DNA of 64,000 nucleotides from Sporohalobacter salinus (lineage in GTDB: Bacteria; Bacillota; Halanaerobiia; Halobacteroidales; Acetohalobiaceae), in contig NZ_JAFBEG010000001.1 of the NCBI RefSeq assembly GCF_016908635.1, forward strand, positions 62,001 to 126,000, given 5' to 3'. The position numbers and the translations under genes were made by a program. The notes beneath the pieces were generated by a model that was given only the letters and a program-made list of their open reading frames with translations, was not told the DNA's origin and made no database searches. Every line of letters begins with the position of its first letter. The stretch's first letter is position 1. Positions 45,136 through 53,334 of this stretch are shown one piece after another.

Positions 45136-46008
45136 ATGCGAATTTTAAGATTTAAAAGCTTAGTAGTTTTACTTGGGCTTTCATTGATTGTATTAGTTAC
45201 AGCTTCCTGTCAGGTTCCTTCAACTGGACTAAAAGATTCATTAGGGAAGGAGTCAATAAAGACTGCAGTTAAAGAGCCTGCTAATCTAAAGGGAAAAAGT
45301 AAGGGGAAAAGTAGAAAAAAATTATCTGCTGATCAAAAAGTGTCATCGGAGATGAAAGATAGAAAAATAATTAAAAAAGCTAATCTTAGCTTAGAACGGA
45401 AGGATTTAAAAGGAATTAATAAAGAAGTTAAAGAATTAGCCAAAGAGTATGAAGGATATATTGTAAATTCTCATCAATGGCAGAGTAAAGACCAGCAGAA
45501 ACATTTTCGTTATACGTTACGTATTCCTCAACAGAATTTTGAAGCAGCAATGACTAAACTTAAAGATTTAGGGAAGCTTAAAGATGAACAACTTAATGGT
45601 CGGGATATTACTAGAGAATATATTAATTTAGAGGCTCGATTAAAGAACTTTAAGGCTCAGGAGGAAAGATATTTAGAGTTATTAAACCAAGCCAAAGATG
45701 TAGAAGATATGTTAAAAATAGAGAAAGAATTAAATCGAGTTAGAGGAAAGATTGAGCAGTTTCAAGGGCGGTTAAAGTATTATGATAACCGAGTTGATTT
45801 GGCAACAATAAATGTTAATATCTCTCAGCCACCGCCAGTAATAAAGAATAATTGGCAGATTATTAATAGTTTTAAAGAAGCAATTAGAGGTTTTGTAAAG
45901 AGTATTAATTTAATTATTATTTTAATAGGTACTTTGTTGCCTTGGCTTTTCTTTGTAGCTTTGATAGGAATGCTTGGTTATATCATCTTTAAAGCTAAAA
46001 GAAAATAA
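45136..46008 (+). CDS. DUF4349 lipoprotein
   Basis: A 290-residue exported protein with a lipobox (TASC near residue 25) and a C-terminal membrane segment (INLIIILIGTLLPWLFFVALIGMLGY). Between them lies the DUF4349 core: KANLSLERKDLKGINKEVKE, FRYTLRIPQQNFEAAM, a coiled coil near 165-215 and TINVNISQPPP. A Lys/Ser-rich segment (KGKSKGKSRKK) follows the lipobox. Function is unknown; envelope localisation is clear. ATG 45136 follows GGGAGGG. Confidence 0.88.
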   Translation: MRILRFKSLVVLLGLSLIVLVTASCQVPSTGLKDSLGKESIKTAVKEPANLKGKSKGKSRKKLSADQKVSSEMKDRKIIKKANLSLERKDLKGINKEVKELAKEYEGYIVNSHQWQSKDQQKHFRYTLRIPQQNFEAAMTKLKDLGKLKDEQLNGRDITREYINLEARLKNFKAQEERYLELLNQAKDVEDMLKIEKELNRVRGKIEQFQGRLKYYDNRVDLATINVNISQPPPVIKNNWQIINSFKEAIRGFVKSINLIIILIGTLLPWLFFVALIGMLGYIIFKAKRK

Positions 46009-46020
46009 TTATATTTATAG

Positions 46021-46053
46021 CTCCTGGTCTTTTAAGAAGATCAGGAGTTTTTA
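46021..46053 (+). terminator. Terminator after the DUF4349 gene
   Basis: CTCCTGGTCTT and AAGATCAGGAG pair over 11 bp, followed by TTTTT. Confidence 0.9.
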
Positions 46054-46183
46054 CTGTTTATAGATAAATTGTGTTCGTTATAGATTAATTAAATTTCGCT
46101 TATCACATAGTGAGATGAAAAACATATTATGATTACAAAGTTATATTATTTCAAGATTAAAGAGAATTAAGGAGGAATTGATA

Positions 46184-46684
46184 GTGGTAAAATTAAAAGA
46201 GGAAATAAATTTTTATGATTCTAAAGAGATAGCAAAAGCAGTTATTAAAGGAGGGCCTTTAGCTCCAAATTTAAAAGGAGTTGTTTACTTTAAATCTGCA
46301 CCCAAAGGAACTAGAGTAATAGTGGAAGTTTCGGGGTTGCCATTTTATCAGCCAGCTTCTGATAGTAAACCGCCTATTGGTCCCCATGGTTTTCATATTC
46401 ATGAATTTGGTACTTGTAAAGTAGGTGATCCCGATAATCCATTTCAGGCAGCAGGGGAACACTATAATCCTACTAATCAGCCCCATGGAAATCATGCAGG
46501 TGACCTACCAGTGCTTTTTTCAAATAATGGTTTTGCTCGCATGTCGGTCTTTACTAATCAGTTTGAAGTTGAGGAGGTAATAGATAGATCGGTAATTATT
46601 CATCAAAATCCTGATGATTATCGTAGTCAGCCGGCAGGAGATGCAGGAAAACGATTAGCTTGCGGAGTTATTGAGTGGGTTTAA
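46184..46684 (+). CDS. Cu/Zn superoxide dismutase-like protein without signal peptide
   Basis: A 166-residue SodC-family protein. The metal-binding region HGFHIHEFG, GEHYNPTNQPHGNHAGD and the C-terminal GDAGKRLACGVI are all present, as is the disulfide partner Cys in FGTCKVGD. The N-terminus (VKLKEEINFYDS) has no signal peptide or lipobox, although bacterial SodC is normally exported. GTG 46184 lies eight bases after GGAGG; TTG 46178 is too close. It could work in the cytosol or be a related copper-binding protein. Confidence 0.88.
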   Translation: MVKLKEEINFYDSKEIAKAVIKGGPLAPNLKGVVYFKSAPKGTRVIVEVSGLPFYQPASDSKPPIGPHGFHIHEFGTCKVGDPDNPFQAAGEHYNPTNQPHGNHAGDLPVLFSNNGFARMSVFTNQFEVEEVIDRSVIIHQNPDDYRSQPAGDAGKRLACGVIEWV

Positions 46685-46687
46685 AAA

Positions 46688-46716
46688 ATAAAAAAATACT
46701 ATCAAATTTGATAGTA
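46688..46716 (-). terminator. Terminator of the tRNA operon
   Basis: ATACTATCAA and TTGATAGTAT form a stem on the minus strand right after tRNA-Tyr, followed by TTTTTTATTT. Confidence 0.85.
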
Positions 46717-46720
46717 TGAA

Positions 46721-46807
46721 TGGTGGAGGGGAGAGGATTCGAACCTCTGAAGGCATCGCCGGCAGATTTACAGTCTGCTCCCTTTGACCGGACTCGGGAA
46801 CCCCTCC
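46721..46807 (-). tRNA. tRNA-Tyr (GTA)
   Basis: The minus strand folds as a class II tRNA with acceptor GGAGGGG/CCCCTCC, discriminator A, an encoded CCA, a GTTCGAATC T-arm, a long variable arm and anticodon loop CTGTAAA giving anticodon GTA. 87 nt. Confidence 0.96.
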
Positions 46808-46827
46808 ATATATGGAATTTAATTAAA

Positions 46828-46905
46828 TGGTCGGAGCAGCAGGATTTGAACCTGCGGCCCCCTGGTCCCAAACCAGGTGCGCTAACCAAACTGCGCCATG
46901 CTCCG
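46828..46905 (-). tRNA. tRNA-Pro (TGG)
   Basis: The minus strand folds with acceptor CGGAGCA/TGCTCCG, discriminator A and encoded CCA, T-arm GTTCAAATC and anticodon loop TTTGGGA, anticodon TGG. It is upstream of tRNA-Tyr in the same transcript. 78 nt. Confidence 0.96.
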
Positions 46906-47011
46906 ATGAGTTAAATTTTCATTTCAAAATGACGACAGTATAAATTATAATAGAATTTTTATTATTAGTCAAGGGGAAAATATAATTTTAGCAGGAATTT
47001 TAAGATAAATA

Positions 47012-47054
47012 GTAGTAAAAAGACCTTACTATACTATAGGAAGCAGTAAGGTCT
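47012..47054 (-). terminator. Terminator after the NifU-like gene
   Basis: AGACCTTACT and AGTAAGGTCT pair over 10 bp on the minus strand, followed by TTTTACTACT. Confidence 0.85.
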
Positions 47055-47064
47055 AAAATTTATT

Positions 47065-47271
47065 CTATACAGATTCTACTTTTTCTATTTCTGGAATTTC
47101 TTCTTTGAGTACTCGTTCGATTCCATTTGTGAGAGTCATTTGAGACATAGGACAACCGCCGCAAGCACCTGTTAATTTCACCTTAACAATTCCATCTTTA
47201 ATTTCAACTAATTCAACACCGCCGCCATCTTCTTCTAATGATGGTCTAACTTTTCCTTCATAAAAAAACAA
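47065..47271 (-). CDS. NifU C-terminal-domain protein, N-terminus shortened
   Basis: A 68-residue NifU_C/Nfu-type scaffold with the cluster motif CGGCPMS and the family text VRPSLEEDGGGVELVEI. Nfu proteins carry [4Fe-4S] clusters to target enzymes. The usual first helix (for example MKEKVEEVLEK) is missing: the frame begins only at TTG 47271 without a good ribosome site, beside a run of seven T on the coding strand, and an ATGAAGGAAAAG sits there in another frame. This may be a 5' deletion or a frameshift, so activity is uncertain. Confidence 0.75.
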   Translation of the reverse strand: MFFYEGKVRPSLEEDGGGVELVEIKDGIVKVKLTGACGGCPMSQMTLTNGIERVLKEEIPEIEKVESV

Positions 47272-47419
47272 ATTTAAAAGTTACTCTTAATATCTTCTAA
47301 TTTACTTTTTACTACTATTGTGTATTAATATAAAGAATTTCTTGTTGATGATACAACAATGATTAATTCTGGATGAATGCTATAATTCTTTTGAATTAAT
47401 GGAATTAGATTTTGATTTT

Positions 47420-47448
47420 TTGACACTTTAAGTGTAAGCTGTTATAAT
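47420..47448 (+). promoter_or_regulatory. Consensus promoter of the Fur/PerR gene with embedded operator
   Basis: TTGACA (47420-47425), a 17-bp spacer and TATAAT (47443-47448), both perfect. Between the boxes lies the perfect palindrome ACACTT-T-AAGTGT (47423-47435), a plausible operator; it is not a standard Per or Fur box. Confidence 0.8.
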
Positions 47449-47489
47449 GAAACAAGTAATTATTATTAGTTATAAAGGATGTGTAAAAA

Positions 47490-47900
47490 ATGGGTACCCA
47501 GCCTAAAAGACGAATGACTAAACAGAGAAAGAAAATATTAGAAGTGTTGCGTAGTACTACATCTCATCCAACTGCTGACTGGATTTATGATCAAGTAAAG
47601 CAGGAAATACCAAATATTAGTCTGGGGACTGTTTATCGGAATCTCAATGTTCTAAAAGAGATGGGAGAAATTAGGGAATTGGATTATGGCAGTTCTCACA
47701 GCCATTTTGATGGTAATGCAGAAAAACATTACCACTTTACTTGTTTAGAATGTGGTAAGATCTGTGATGTGGATGAATCTCTACATTTTGAATTGAATCA
47801 GAATGTAGAAGAGAAGTTAGGATGTAGTATAGATTACCATCGATTAGAATTTTTTGGAGTCTGTTCTGAATGTAAGGCTAATAAAAATAAAACAGATTAA
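47490..47900 (+). CDS. perR: Fur-family regulator, PerR-like
   Basis: A 136-residue Fur-family repressor. The winged helix contains the family signature AKISLGTVYRNL-like text (PNISLGTVYRNLNVLKEMG), the metal region HFDGNAEKHYHFTCLECGKICD and the structural zinc site with two CxxC pairs (CLEC, CSEC). The sequence resembles PerR more than Fur, fitting the peroxiredoxin and SOD genes in the window, but the choice is inference. ATG 47490 has a weak AAAGGATG site. Terminator at 47912. Confidence 0.88.
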   Translation: MGTQPKRRMTKQRKKILEVLRSTTSHPTADWIYDQVKQEIPNISLGTVYRNLNVLKEMGEIRELDYGSSHSHFDGNAEKHYHFTCLECGKICDVDESLHFELNQNVEEKLGCSIDYHRLEFFGVCSECKANKNKTD

Positions 47901-47911
47901 TTTTAATTTAA

Positions 47912-47948
47912 GTGTCAGAATATATTTTAAATTCTGACACTTTTTTTA
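47912..47948 (+). terminator. Terminator of the Fur/PerR gene
   Basis: GTGTCAGAAT and ATTCTGACAC form a perfect 10-bp stem followed by seven T. Confidence 0.92.
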
Positions 47949-48013
47949 ATACCATATTATTAACATATGATTATAATATATTAAGTTTAGGATTAAGAAT
48001 AAAAGCTCCAGGG

Positions 48014-48212
48014 ATGATAGTAAAAGAAGCAACAGAAAAATTTAAGGACTTAGTTATTAGTAAAGGATAGGGAACTTTTTGAGGGATTGTCAGATGTAGA
48101 TAGACCTATCTTTTTTCTATTAAAAGCGAAGTGTGATTTGATTGCTCAATTACTGGAAGTAGAAGAGGGAGATCTGGTTTTTAAATATTTTTCTCCCAGT
48201 CGAGATAATTAA
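48014..48212 (+). pseudogene. Frameshifted small gene of unknown family
   Basis: ATG 48014 reads MIVKEATEKFKDLVISKG and stops at 48068. One frame over, from about 48060, the text continues DRELFEGLSDVDRPIFFLLK, then AKCDLIAQLLEVEEGDLVFK to TAA 48210. The amino acid composition looks genuine and the two parts join near GTAAAGG. I recognise no family. It lies between two terminators in an otherwise gene-less 420-bp stretch. Confidence 0.45.
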
Positions 48213-48231
48213 AAAAATGAAAGATTTATTA

Positions 48232-48259
48232 AGCCTCCCTTTTGCGGGGAGGCTTTTTT
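48232..48259 (+). terminator. Terminator before the hydrogenase operon
   Basis: AGCCTCCC and GGGAGGCT pair around a 7-nt loop, followed by six T. Confidence 0.9.
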
Positions 48260-48321
48260 AGTATAAGTTTTATGTTTTTTGGAGATACTATGTACCGTAT
48301 GATTGAAGGAGGCAAATAATT

Positions 48322-48810
48322 GTGGTTACAGAGAAAACAATAGAATTATCTGAAGAGGAAAAATTTGCTAAATTAGATGAGATTATTGAAAAGAATCAAG
48401 GCCAAGAAGGAATTTTAATTAATGTATTGCATCAAGCTCAGCAGATTTTTGGTCATGTAGCTCGGAAAGTTCAACTTCATATTGCAGAGGGATTAGATAT
48501 TCCTTTTAGTAAAGTATATGCAGTGGTAAGTTTTTATTCGCTTTTTTCTACAGATGTTAGGGGGAGGTATACTATAGAGGTCTGCACTGGTACTGCCTGT
48601 TATGTAAAAGGAGCAGAAGATATTTTGGAAAAGCTCAAAACTGAATTAGAAATAGACCCAGGGGAAACAACTGATGATGGATTATTTACTTTAGAAACTA
48701 CTAGATGTATAGGTGCTTGTGGTATGGCTCCAATTATTAAGATTGGAGATAATACTCATGGTAGATTAGAAGAAGATCAGATACCAGATTTATTGAGTAA
48801 ATATGAATAA
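48322..48810 (+). CDS. hydC: [FeFe] hydrogenase subunit HydC (NuoE-like)
   Basis: A 162-residue thioredoxin-fold [2Fe-2S] protein like NuoE. The four cluster cysteines are in VCTGTACYVKG and TTRCIGACGMAP. It is the small subunit of the cytosolic trimeric hydrogenase that couples NADH and reduced ferredoxin oxidation to H2 evolution, or the reverse. GTG 48322 follows AAGGAGG with 9-bp spacing. First gene of hydCBA. Confidence 0.93.
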   Translation: MVTEKTIELSEEEKFAKLDEIIEKNQGQEGILINVLHQAQQIFGHVARKVQLHIAEGLDIPFSKVYAVVSFYSLFSTDVRGRYTIEVCTGTACYVKGAEDILEKLKTELEIDPGETTDDGLFTLETTRCIGACGMAPIIKIGDNTHGRLEEDQIPDLLSKYE

Positions 48811-48822
48811 AGGAGGAAAAAG

Positions 48823-50625
48823 ATGGCGGCTGAGGCTGAGGTTTTAGTCTGTAGTGGAACTAGCTGTTTTTCGTCTGGCGGACCTGATATTTATCAAAAT
48901 TTAGTAGAGAAAATTGAAAAAAGAGGTTTGACTGAAGAAATAAGTTTAGTTCAAACTGGTTGCTTTGGTTTTTGTGAAAAAGGTCCTATAGTGGTCATCT
49001 ATCAAGAGGATAATCCTGGTGGTACTTTTTATTGTCAAGTTGAATCAGAAGATGTTCAGCAAATTGTAGAAGAACATTTAATTGAAGGCAAAATTATAGA
49101 AGATTTATTATATGAAGAGCCAGGAAGTGGTCATAAAGTTAGAGAGTATGAAAATATGGGTTTTTATAAATATCAACAGAGGATTGCTTTGAGAAATTGT
49201 GGGCTAATTGAACCTCATAATATAAGAGAATATATAGCTCGTGATGGATATCGAGCTTTAGGAAAAGCATTGACGGAGATGACTCCTGAGGAAGTAATTG
49301 ATGAGGTAAAAACTTCTAAGTTACGCGGTAGAGGAGGAGGAGGTTTTCCTACGGGGGTTAAATGGGAATTAGCGAAAGCAGCAGAGGGATCTCCCAAATT
49401 TATTATCTGCAATGCTGATGAGGGGGATCCAGGAGCATTTATGGATCGTAGTATTTTAGAAGGGGATCCACATAGTGTGATTGAAGGCTTGGCTCTTGGA
49501 GGTTATGCTATTGGAGCTAATCAGGCGTATGTTTATGTAAGAGCTGAGTATCCATTGGCAGTAGATAGACTGGAGAAAGCTATTAAGTTAGCTAAAGAAT
49601 TGGGAGTATTAGGAGAAAATATCTTCGACAGTGATTTTGATTTTAATGTGGAGATTCGAGTTGGAGCTGGTGCTTTTGTTTGTGGTGAAGAGACTGCATT
49701 AATTCATTCTGTTCAAGGAGATAGAGGTGATCCAAGGGGAAAACCTCCTTATCCTGCAAATGAGGGTTTATGGGACCAGCCAACAGTAATCAATAATGTA
49801 GAAACTTTAGCTAATATTCCTCAAATTATTTTGAATGGAGGAAATTGGTTTAGCCATATTGGAATTGATGAAAGCACTGGAACGAAGGTTTTTGCTTTAG
49901 CTGGAGATATCTATAATACTGGATTAATTGAAGTTCCTATGGGAACAACACTTAGAGAAATAATCTTTAATCTTGGTGGCGGGATTCCTGATAATAAAGA
50001 GTTTAAGGCGGCTCAGACTGGGGGGCCTTCTGGAGGATGTCTTCCGAAGGATAAATTGGATATTTCAATGGATTATGATTCACTATTAGAAGTTGGTTCA
50101 ATGATGGGATCAGGTGGTTTGATTGTAATGGATGAAGACACCTGTATGGTAGATGTAGCCCGCTTTTATTTAGATTTTACGCAGGATGAAGCTTGTGGTA
50201 AATGTACTCCAGGAAGAGTAGGGACTAAGCGTTTGCTAGAGATGTTAAATAGGATTGTCAACGGTGAAGCAGAGGAGAATATTCTTGACAAATTAGAAGC
50301 ACTTTGTCATGAGATTAAGAAGACAGCTCTTTGTGGTTTAGGTCAGTCAGCTCCTAATCCAATTTTAAGCACATTGAAATACTTTCGGGATGAGTATGAG
50401 GCTCATGTTTTTGATAAATATTGTCCTGCCGGAGTTTGTAAAGAACTGTCAGGTTATAAAATAGATGAAGATGCTTGTGAAGCATGTGGTGTTTGTAAGG
50501 AGAAATGTCCTGTTTCAGCGATTATAGGTGATAAAGAGGAAGGATATGAAATTGATCCTGAGATCTGTGAAAGTTGTGGTATTTGTGAAGAAGAGTGTCC
50601 TTATGAAGTAATTACCAGAGGTTAA
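48823..50625 (+). CDS. hydB: [FeFe] hydrogenase subunit HydB (NuoF-like)
   Basis: A 600-residue flavoprotein subunit. An N-terminal thioredoxin-like [2Fe-2S] domain (VCSGTSCFSSGG, TGCFGFCEKGP) precedes the NuoF core with FMN/NADH motifs RGRGGGGFPTGVKW and NADEGDPGAFMDR, the [4Fe-4S] site CGKCTPGRVGT, and a C-terminal pair of [4Fe-4S] ferredoxin motifs (CEACGVCKEKCP, CESCGICEEECP). This is the site of electron bifurcation in the Thermotoga and Acetobacterium enzymes. ATG 48823 follows AAAGGAGG. Confidence 0.95.
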   Translation: MAAEAEVLVCSGTSCFSSGGPDIYQNLVEKIEKRGLTEEISLVQTGCFGFCEKGPIVVIYQEDNPGGTFYCQVESEDVQQIVEEHLIEGKIIEDLLYEEPGSGHKVREYENMGFYKYQQRIALRNCGLIEPHNIREYIARDGYRALGKALTEMTPEEVIDEVKTSKLRGRGGGGFPTGVKWELAKAAEGSPKFIICNADEGDPGAFMDRSILEGDPHSVIEGLALGGYAIGANQAYVYVRAEYPLAVDRLEKAIKLAKELGVLGENIFDSDFDFNVEIRVGAGAFVCGEETALIHSVQGDRGDPRGKPPYPANEGLWDQPTVINNVETLANIPQIILNGGNWFSHIGIDESTGTKVFALAGDIYNTGLIEVPMGTTLREIIFNLGGGIPDNKEFKAAQTGGPSGGCLPKDKLDISMDYDSLLEVGSMMGSGGLIVMDEDTCMVDVARFYLDFTQDEACGKCTPGRVGTKRLLEMLNRIVNGEAEENILDKLEALCHEIKKTALCGLGQSAPNPILSTLKYFRDEYEAHVFDKYCPAGVCKELSGYKIDEDACEACGVCKEKCPVSAIIGDKEEGYEIDPEICESCGICEEECPYEVITRG

Positions 50626-50645
50626 GTTTGAGAGGAGGTTAATTA

Positions 50646-52451
50646 GTGGTTAGTATAACAGTAGATGGTCAAGAGGTAGAAGTAAAAGAAGGAGCAACAG
50701 TATTGGACGCTGCTGAGAAGCTAAATATTGATATTCCAACTCTTTGTTATTTAGAAGATTTGAATGAACCTGGTTCTTGTAGAGTCTGTTTGGTTGAAAT
50801 AGAGGGAGAAGAGAACTATCAGCCATCTTGTGTTTATAATGTAACTGATGGATTAGAAGTAAGGACTAATACTCCAGGAGTTATAGAAGCCAGAAAGAAA
50901 ATGATTGAATTGTTATTATCTGACCATCCCTTTGATTGTTTGACCTGTGCTGCTAATCAGAACTGTGAATTACAATCGCTAGCAAAACAGTACGGTATTA
51001 GAGATATAGATTTTGATGGTGAGCGAAATGAGTTTCCTGTTGATGACTTATCTCCAGCATTAGTTAGGGAGCCTAGCAAATGTATTCGCTGTCGGCGTTG
51101 TATTAATGTTTGTAGTGAGATTCAGGAAGTACATATCTATGATATGAATGAACGAGGGTTTGATTCCGTTGCTGCTCCTGCTTTTAATGAAAGTTTGATG
51201 GATACTCCCTGTATTACCTGCGGTCAGTGCATTATGGTCTGTCCTACAGGAGCATTACATGGACAGGACGATAAACAGAAAATCTGGGATGCTCTTGCTG
51301 ATGATTCAAAACATGTAGTTATTCAGACTGCTCCTGCAATTAGAGTTACTATCGGTGAAATGTTTGGTATGGAAGTAGGTAGTTTGGTTACTGGTAAGCT
51401 AGTATCTGCTTTAAAGAAAGTAGGTTTTGATAGGGTTTTTGATGACTGCTTTGGTGCTGATGTTGTTGTAATGGAAGAGGGACATGAGTTAATGGAGCGT
51501 TTAGAGAGTGATAAAGATTTACCGCAGTTTACATCTTGTTGTCCAGGTTGGGTTAAATTTTGTGAATCCTTTTATCCGTCGCTATTGGATAATTTATCTA
51601 GCTGTAAGTCACCACAGCAGGTATTTGGGGCTTTAGCTAAGACTTATTATGCTGAAAAGGTAGGAATTGATCCTGAAAATATCTTTTCTGTTTCAACTAT
51701 GCCTTGTGTAGCTAAAAAGTATGAAGCTCAGCGGCCAGAAATGAATGATAGTGGTACGCAAGATGTAGATGCTGTTTTGACTACTCGTGAATTAGGAGAG
51801 ATGATCAAGCAAATAGGGATTGATATTAAAGACTTACCTGAACAAGAATATGATGAGCCTATGGGATATGCTACTGGGGCAGGAGTTATATTTGGTTCTA
51901 CTGGTGGAGTACTAGAAGCAACACTCCGTACTGTTTATGAAAAATTAACAGGCGAAAGGTTAGAGGATTTTGAAATACAGGAAGTAAGAAGTCAGGATTT
52001 TAATGAAGCTGAAGTGAAATTGGATGAAGAGCGGAGTATAAAAGCAGCAGTAGCTAGAGGAACAGGAAATGCACGCAAATTGATTCATCGTGTACTATCT
52101 GGTGAAGCTGATTATGATTTTGTAGAAGTAATGGCTTGTCCAGCCGGAGGATGTGTTGGTGGCGGTGGACAGCCGATTTATTCTGGACGTGATCGATGGG
52201 GAAGAATGGTCGAAGATAGGGTAGCGAGAGCAGATGGACTATTTGAGGCAGATGGGAAAAAAGATATTAAAGTTGCTCATGAGAATCCATTTGTTAAAGA
52301 ATTATATGATAGCTTTCTTGAGAAGCCGCATGGAGAAAAATCTCAAAAGTTATTGCATACTACCTACAAGGATAGACAGTTATATACTCATGAAGAACGT
52401 TATAGTGAGAAAAAGGGTAAAGAGATGAAAGAAGCAGATAAAAATAATTAA
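50646..52451 (+). CDS. hydA: [FeFe] hydrogenase catalytic subunit HydA
   Basis: A 601-residue group A hydrogenase. In order: [2Fe-2S] domain (CYLEDLNEPGSCRVC), His-Cys cluster (HPFDCLTCAANQNC), two [4Fe-4S] motifs (CIRCRRCINVC, CITCGQCIMVCP), then the H-cluster domain with L1 TSCCPGWVKF, L2 MPCVAKKYEA and L3 EVMACPAGGCVGGGGQP. In L3 the two cysteines are separated by four residues instead of the usual three (CxxGC), an oddity in a metal-binding loop. The C-terminal tail after residue 545 ends with HTTYKDR, typical of the family. GTG 50646 follows GAGGAGG. Confidence 0.95.
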   Translation: MVSITVDGQEVEVKEGATVLDAAEKLNIDIPTLCYLEDLNEPGSCRVCLVEIEGEENYQPSCVYNVTDGLEVRTNTPGVIEARKKMIELLLSDHPFDCLTCAANQNCELQSLAKQYGIRDIDFDGERNEFPVDDLSPALVREPSKCIRCRRCINVCSEIQEVHIYDMNERGFDSVAAPAFNESLMDTPCITCGQCIMVCPTGALHGQDDKQKIWDALADDSKHVVIQTAPAIRVTIGEMFGMEVGSLVTGKLVSALKKVGFDRVFDDCFGADVVVMEEGHELMERLESDKDLPQFTSCCPGWVKFCESFYPSLLDNLSSCKSPQQVFGALAKTYYAEKVGIDPENIFSVSTMPCVAKKYEAQRPEMNDSGTQDVDAVLTTRELGEMIKQIGIDIKDLPEQEYDEPMGYATGAGVIFGSTGGVLEATLRTVYEKLTGERLEDFEIQEVRSQDFNEAEVKLDEERSIKAAVARGTGNARKLIHRVLSGEADYDFVEVMACPAGGCVGGGGQPIYSGRDRWGRMVEDRVARADGLFEADGKKDIKVAHENPFVKELYDSFLEKPHGEKSQKLLHTTYKDRQLYTHEERYSEKKGKEMKEADKNN

Positions 52452-52459
52452 TATTAAGC

Positions 52460-52481
52460 CCCCTTCTTAATTAAGAAGGGG
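52460..52481 (+). terminator. Hairpin after hydA
   Basis: CCCCTTCTTAA and TTAAGAAGGGG form a perfect 22-bp palindrome; there is no strong T tract. It also lies just beyond the convergent acetate-transporter gene. Confidence 0.7.
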
Positions 52482-52510
52482 ACTTGCAAAATTTGTTAAT
52501 TGAATTTAGT

Positions 52511-53092
52511 TTAAACAGAGATATCTTTTTCATCTAAGGGAAGTACAGTTTCATTTGAAACATCATTAATTACTTCTGCGGCAGAAGTATACCAAGCCAT
52601 AAGAGCACAAATGATTCCCATATATCCGCCTAGTGTTCCGAATTTAGGTGCTACTAGATCTCCGAGAGCCAAGAGGAAGAAAGTAATCCATAGTGTTAAG
52701 AAGATAAGCCAAAGTGCCCTATTTAACTTAAAAGTACCTAACCACATATAAAAAGTGAAAATTCCCCAGGCAGTAAGTACTAATCCTATAGAAGTAGCTG
52801 CATTAGCGCCTAAATCGATCCAACCTAGTGCAGTAGAATATTCAAGTAAAGCAAAGAACATCCACCAGGCACCATAAGAAGTAAAAGCAGTTGCTCCAAA
52901 AGTATTACCTGTTTTGAATTCCCACATTCCAGCCATAAATTGAGCCAAACCACCATAAAATAATGCTAATGGAAAAACTATTGCTTTTCCTCCTGATAAA
53001 ATTCCAGCATTATAAAAACTAAGTACAAAAGTTGTTAGTGCAAAACCAGCTAATCCTAATGGTGCTGGATTAGCTATCTTATTAGTAGTCAT
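52511..53092 (-). CDS. Acetate uptake transporter (GPR1/FUN34/YaaH family)
   Basis: A 193-residue membrane protein with six hydrophobic segments and the family signature NPAPLGLAGFALTTFVLS at the N-terminus. E. coli SatP of this family moves acetate and succinate with protons. In a fermenter it may release or recover acetate. ATG 53092 follows GGAGGTATAAA on the minus strand. Confidence 0.92.
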   Translation of the reverse strand: MTTNKIANPAPLGLAGFALTTFVLSFYNAGILSGGKAIVFPLALFYGGLAQFMAGMWEFKTGNTFGATAFTSYGAWWMFFALLEYSTALGWIDLGANAATSIGLVLTAWGIFTFYMWLGTFKLNRALWLIFLTLWITFFLLALGDLVAPKFGTLGGYMGIICALMAWYTSAAEVINDVSNETVLPLDEKDISV

Positions 53093-53334
53093 GTTTTATA
53101 CCTCCATTTTAATAAGTATAATAGATTTAATCATTTATTATATTATTTGTAGGGTTTAGTATAAGATCACATCCTTTCTATAATGACATTATTATAGGAA
53201 TTATATATAAATTAGTTTTAAATGTCAATAATTTTCTAAATTTTTTAATAGAATATTTATCGTGCAGGAATAATTCTTTTGATTAAGAATTAATAGGTGA
53301 AAGTTCCATTTAAAATTTTGGTAGGAGGGGTAAG

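Noticed and set aside
46668-46914. ORFs of 64-73 codons over the tRNA genes on both strands
   Set aside because: The sequence is accounted for by tRNA-Tyr and tRNA-Pro; the typical tRNA-derived translations (GLGPGGRRFKSC-type) are annotation artefacts.
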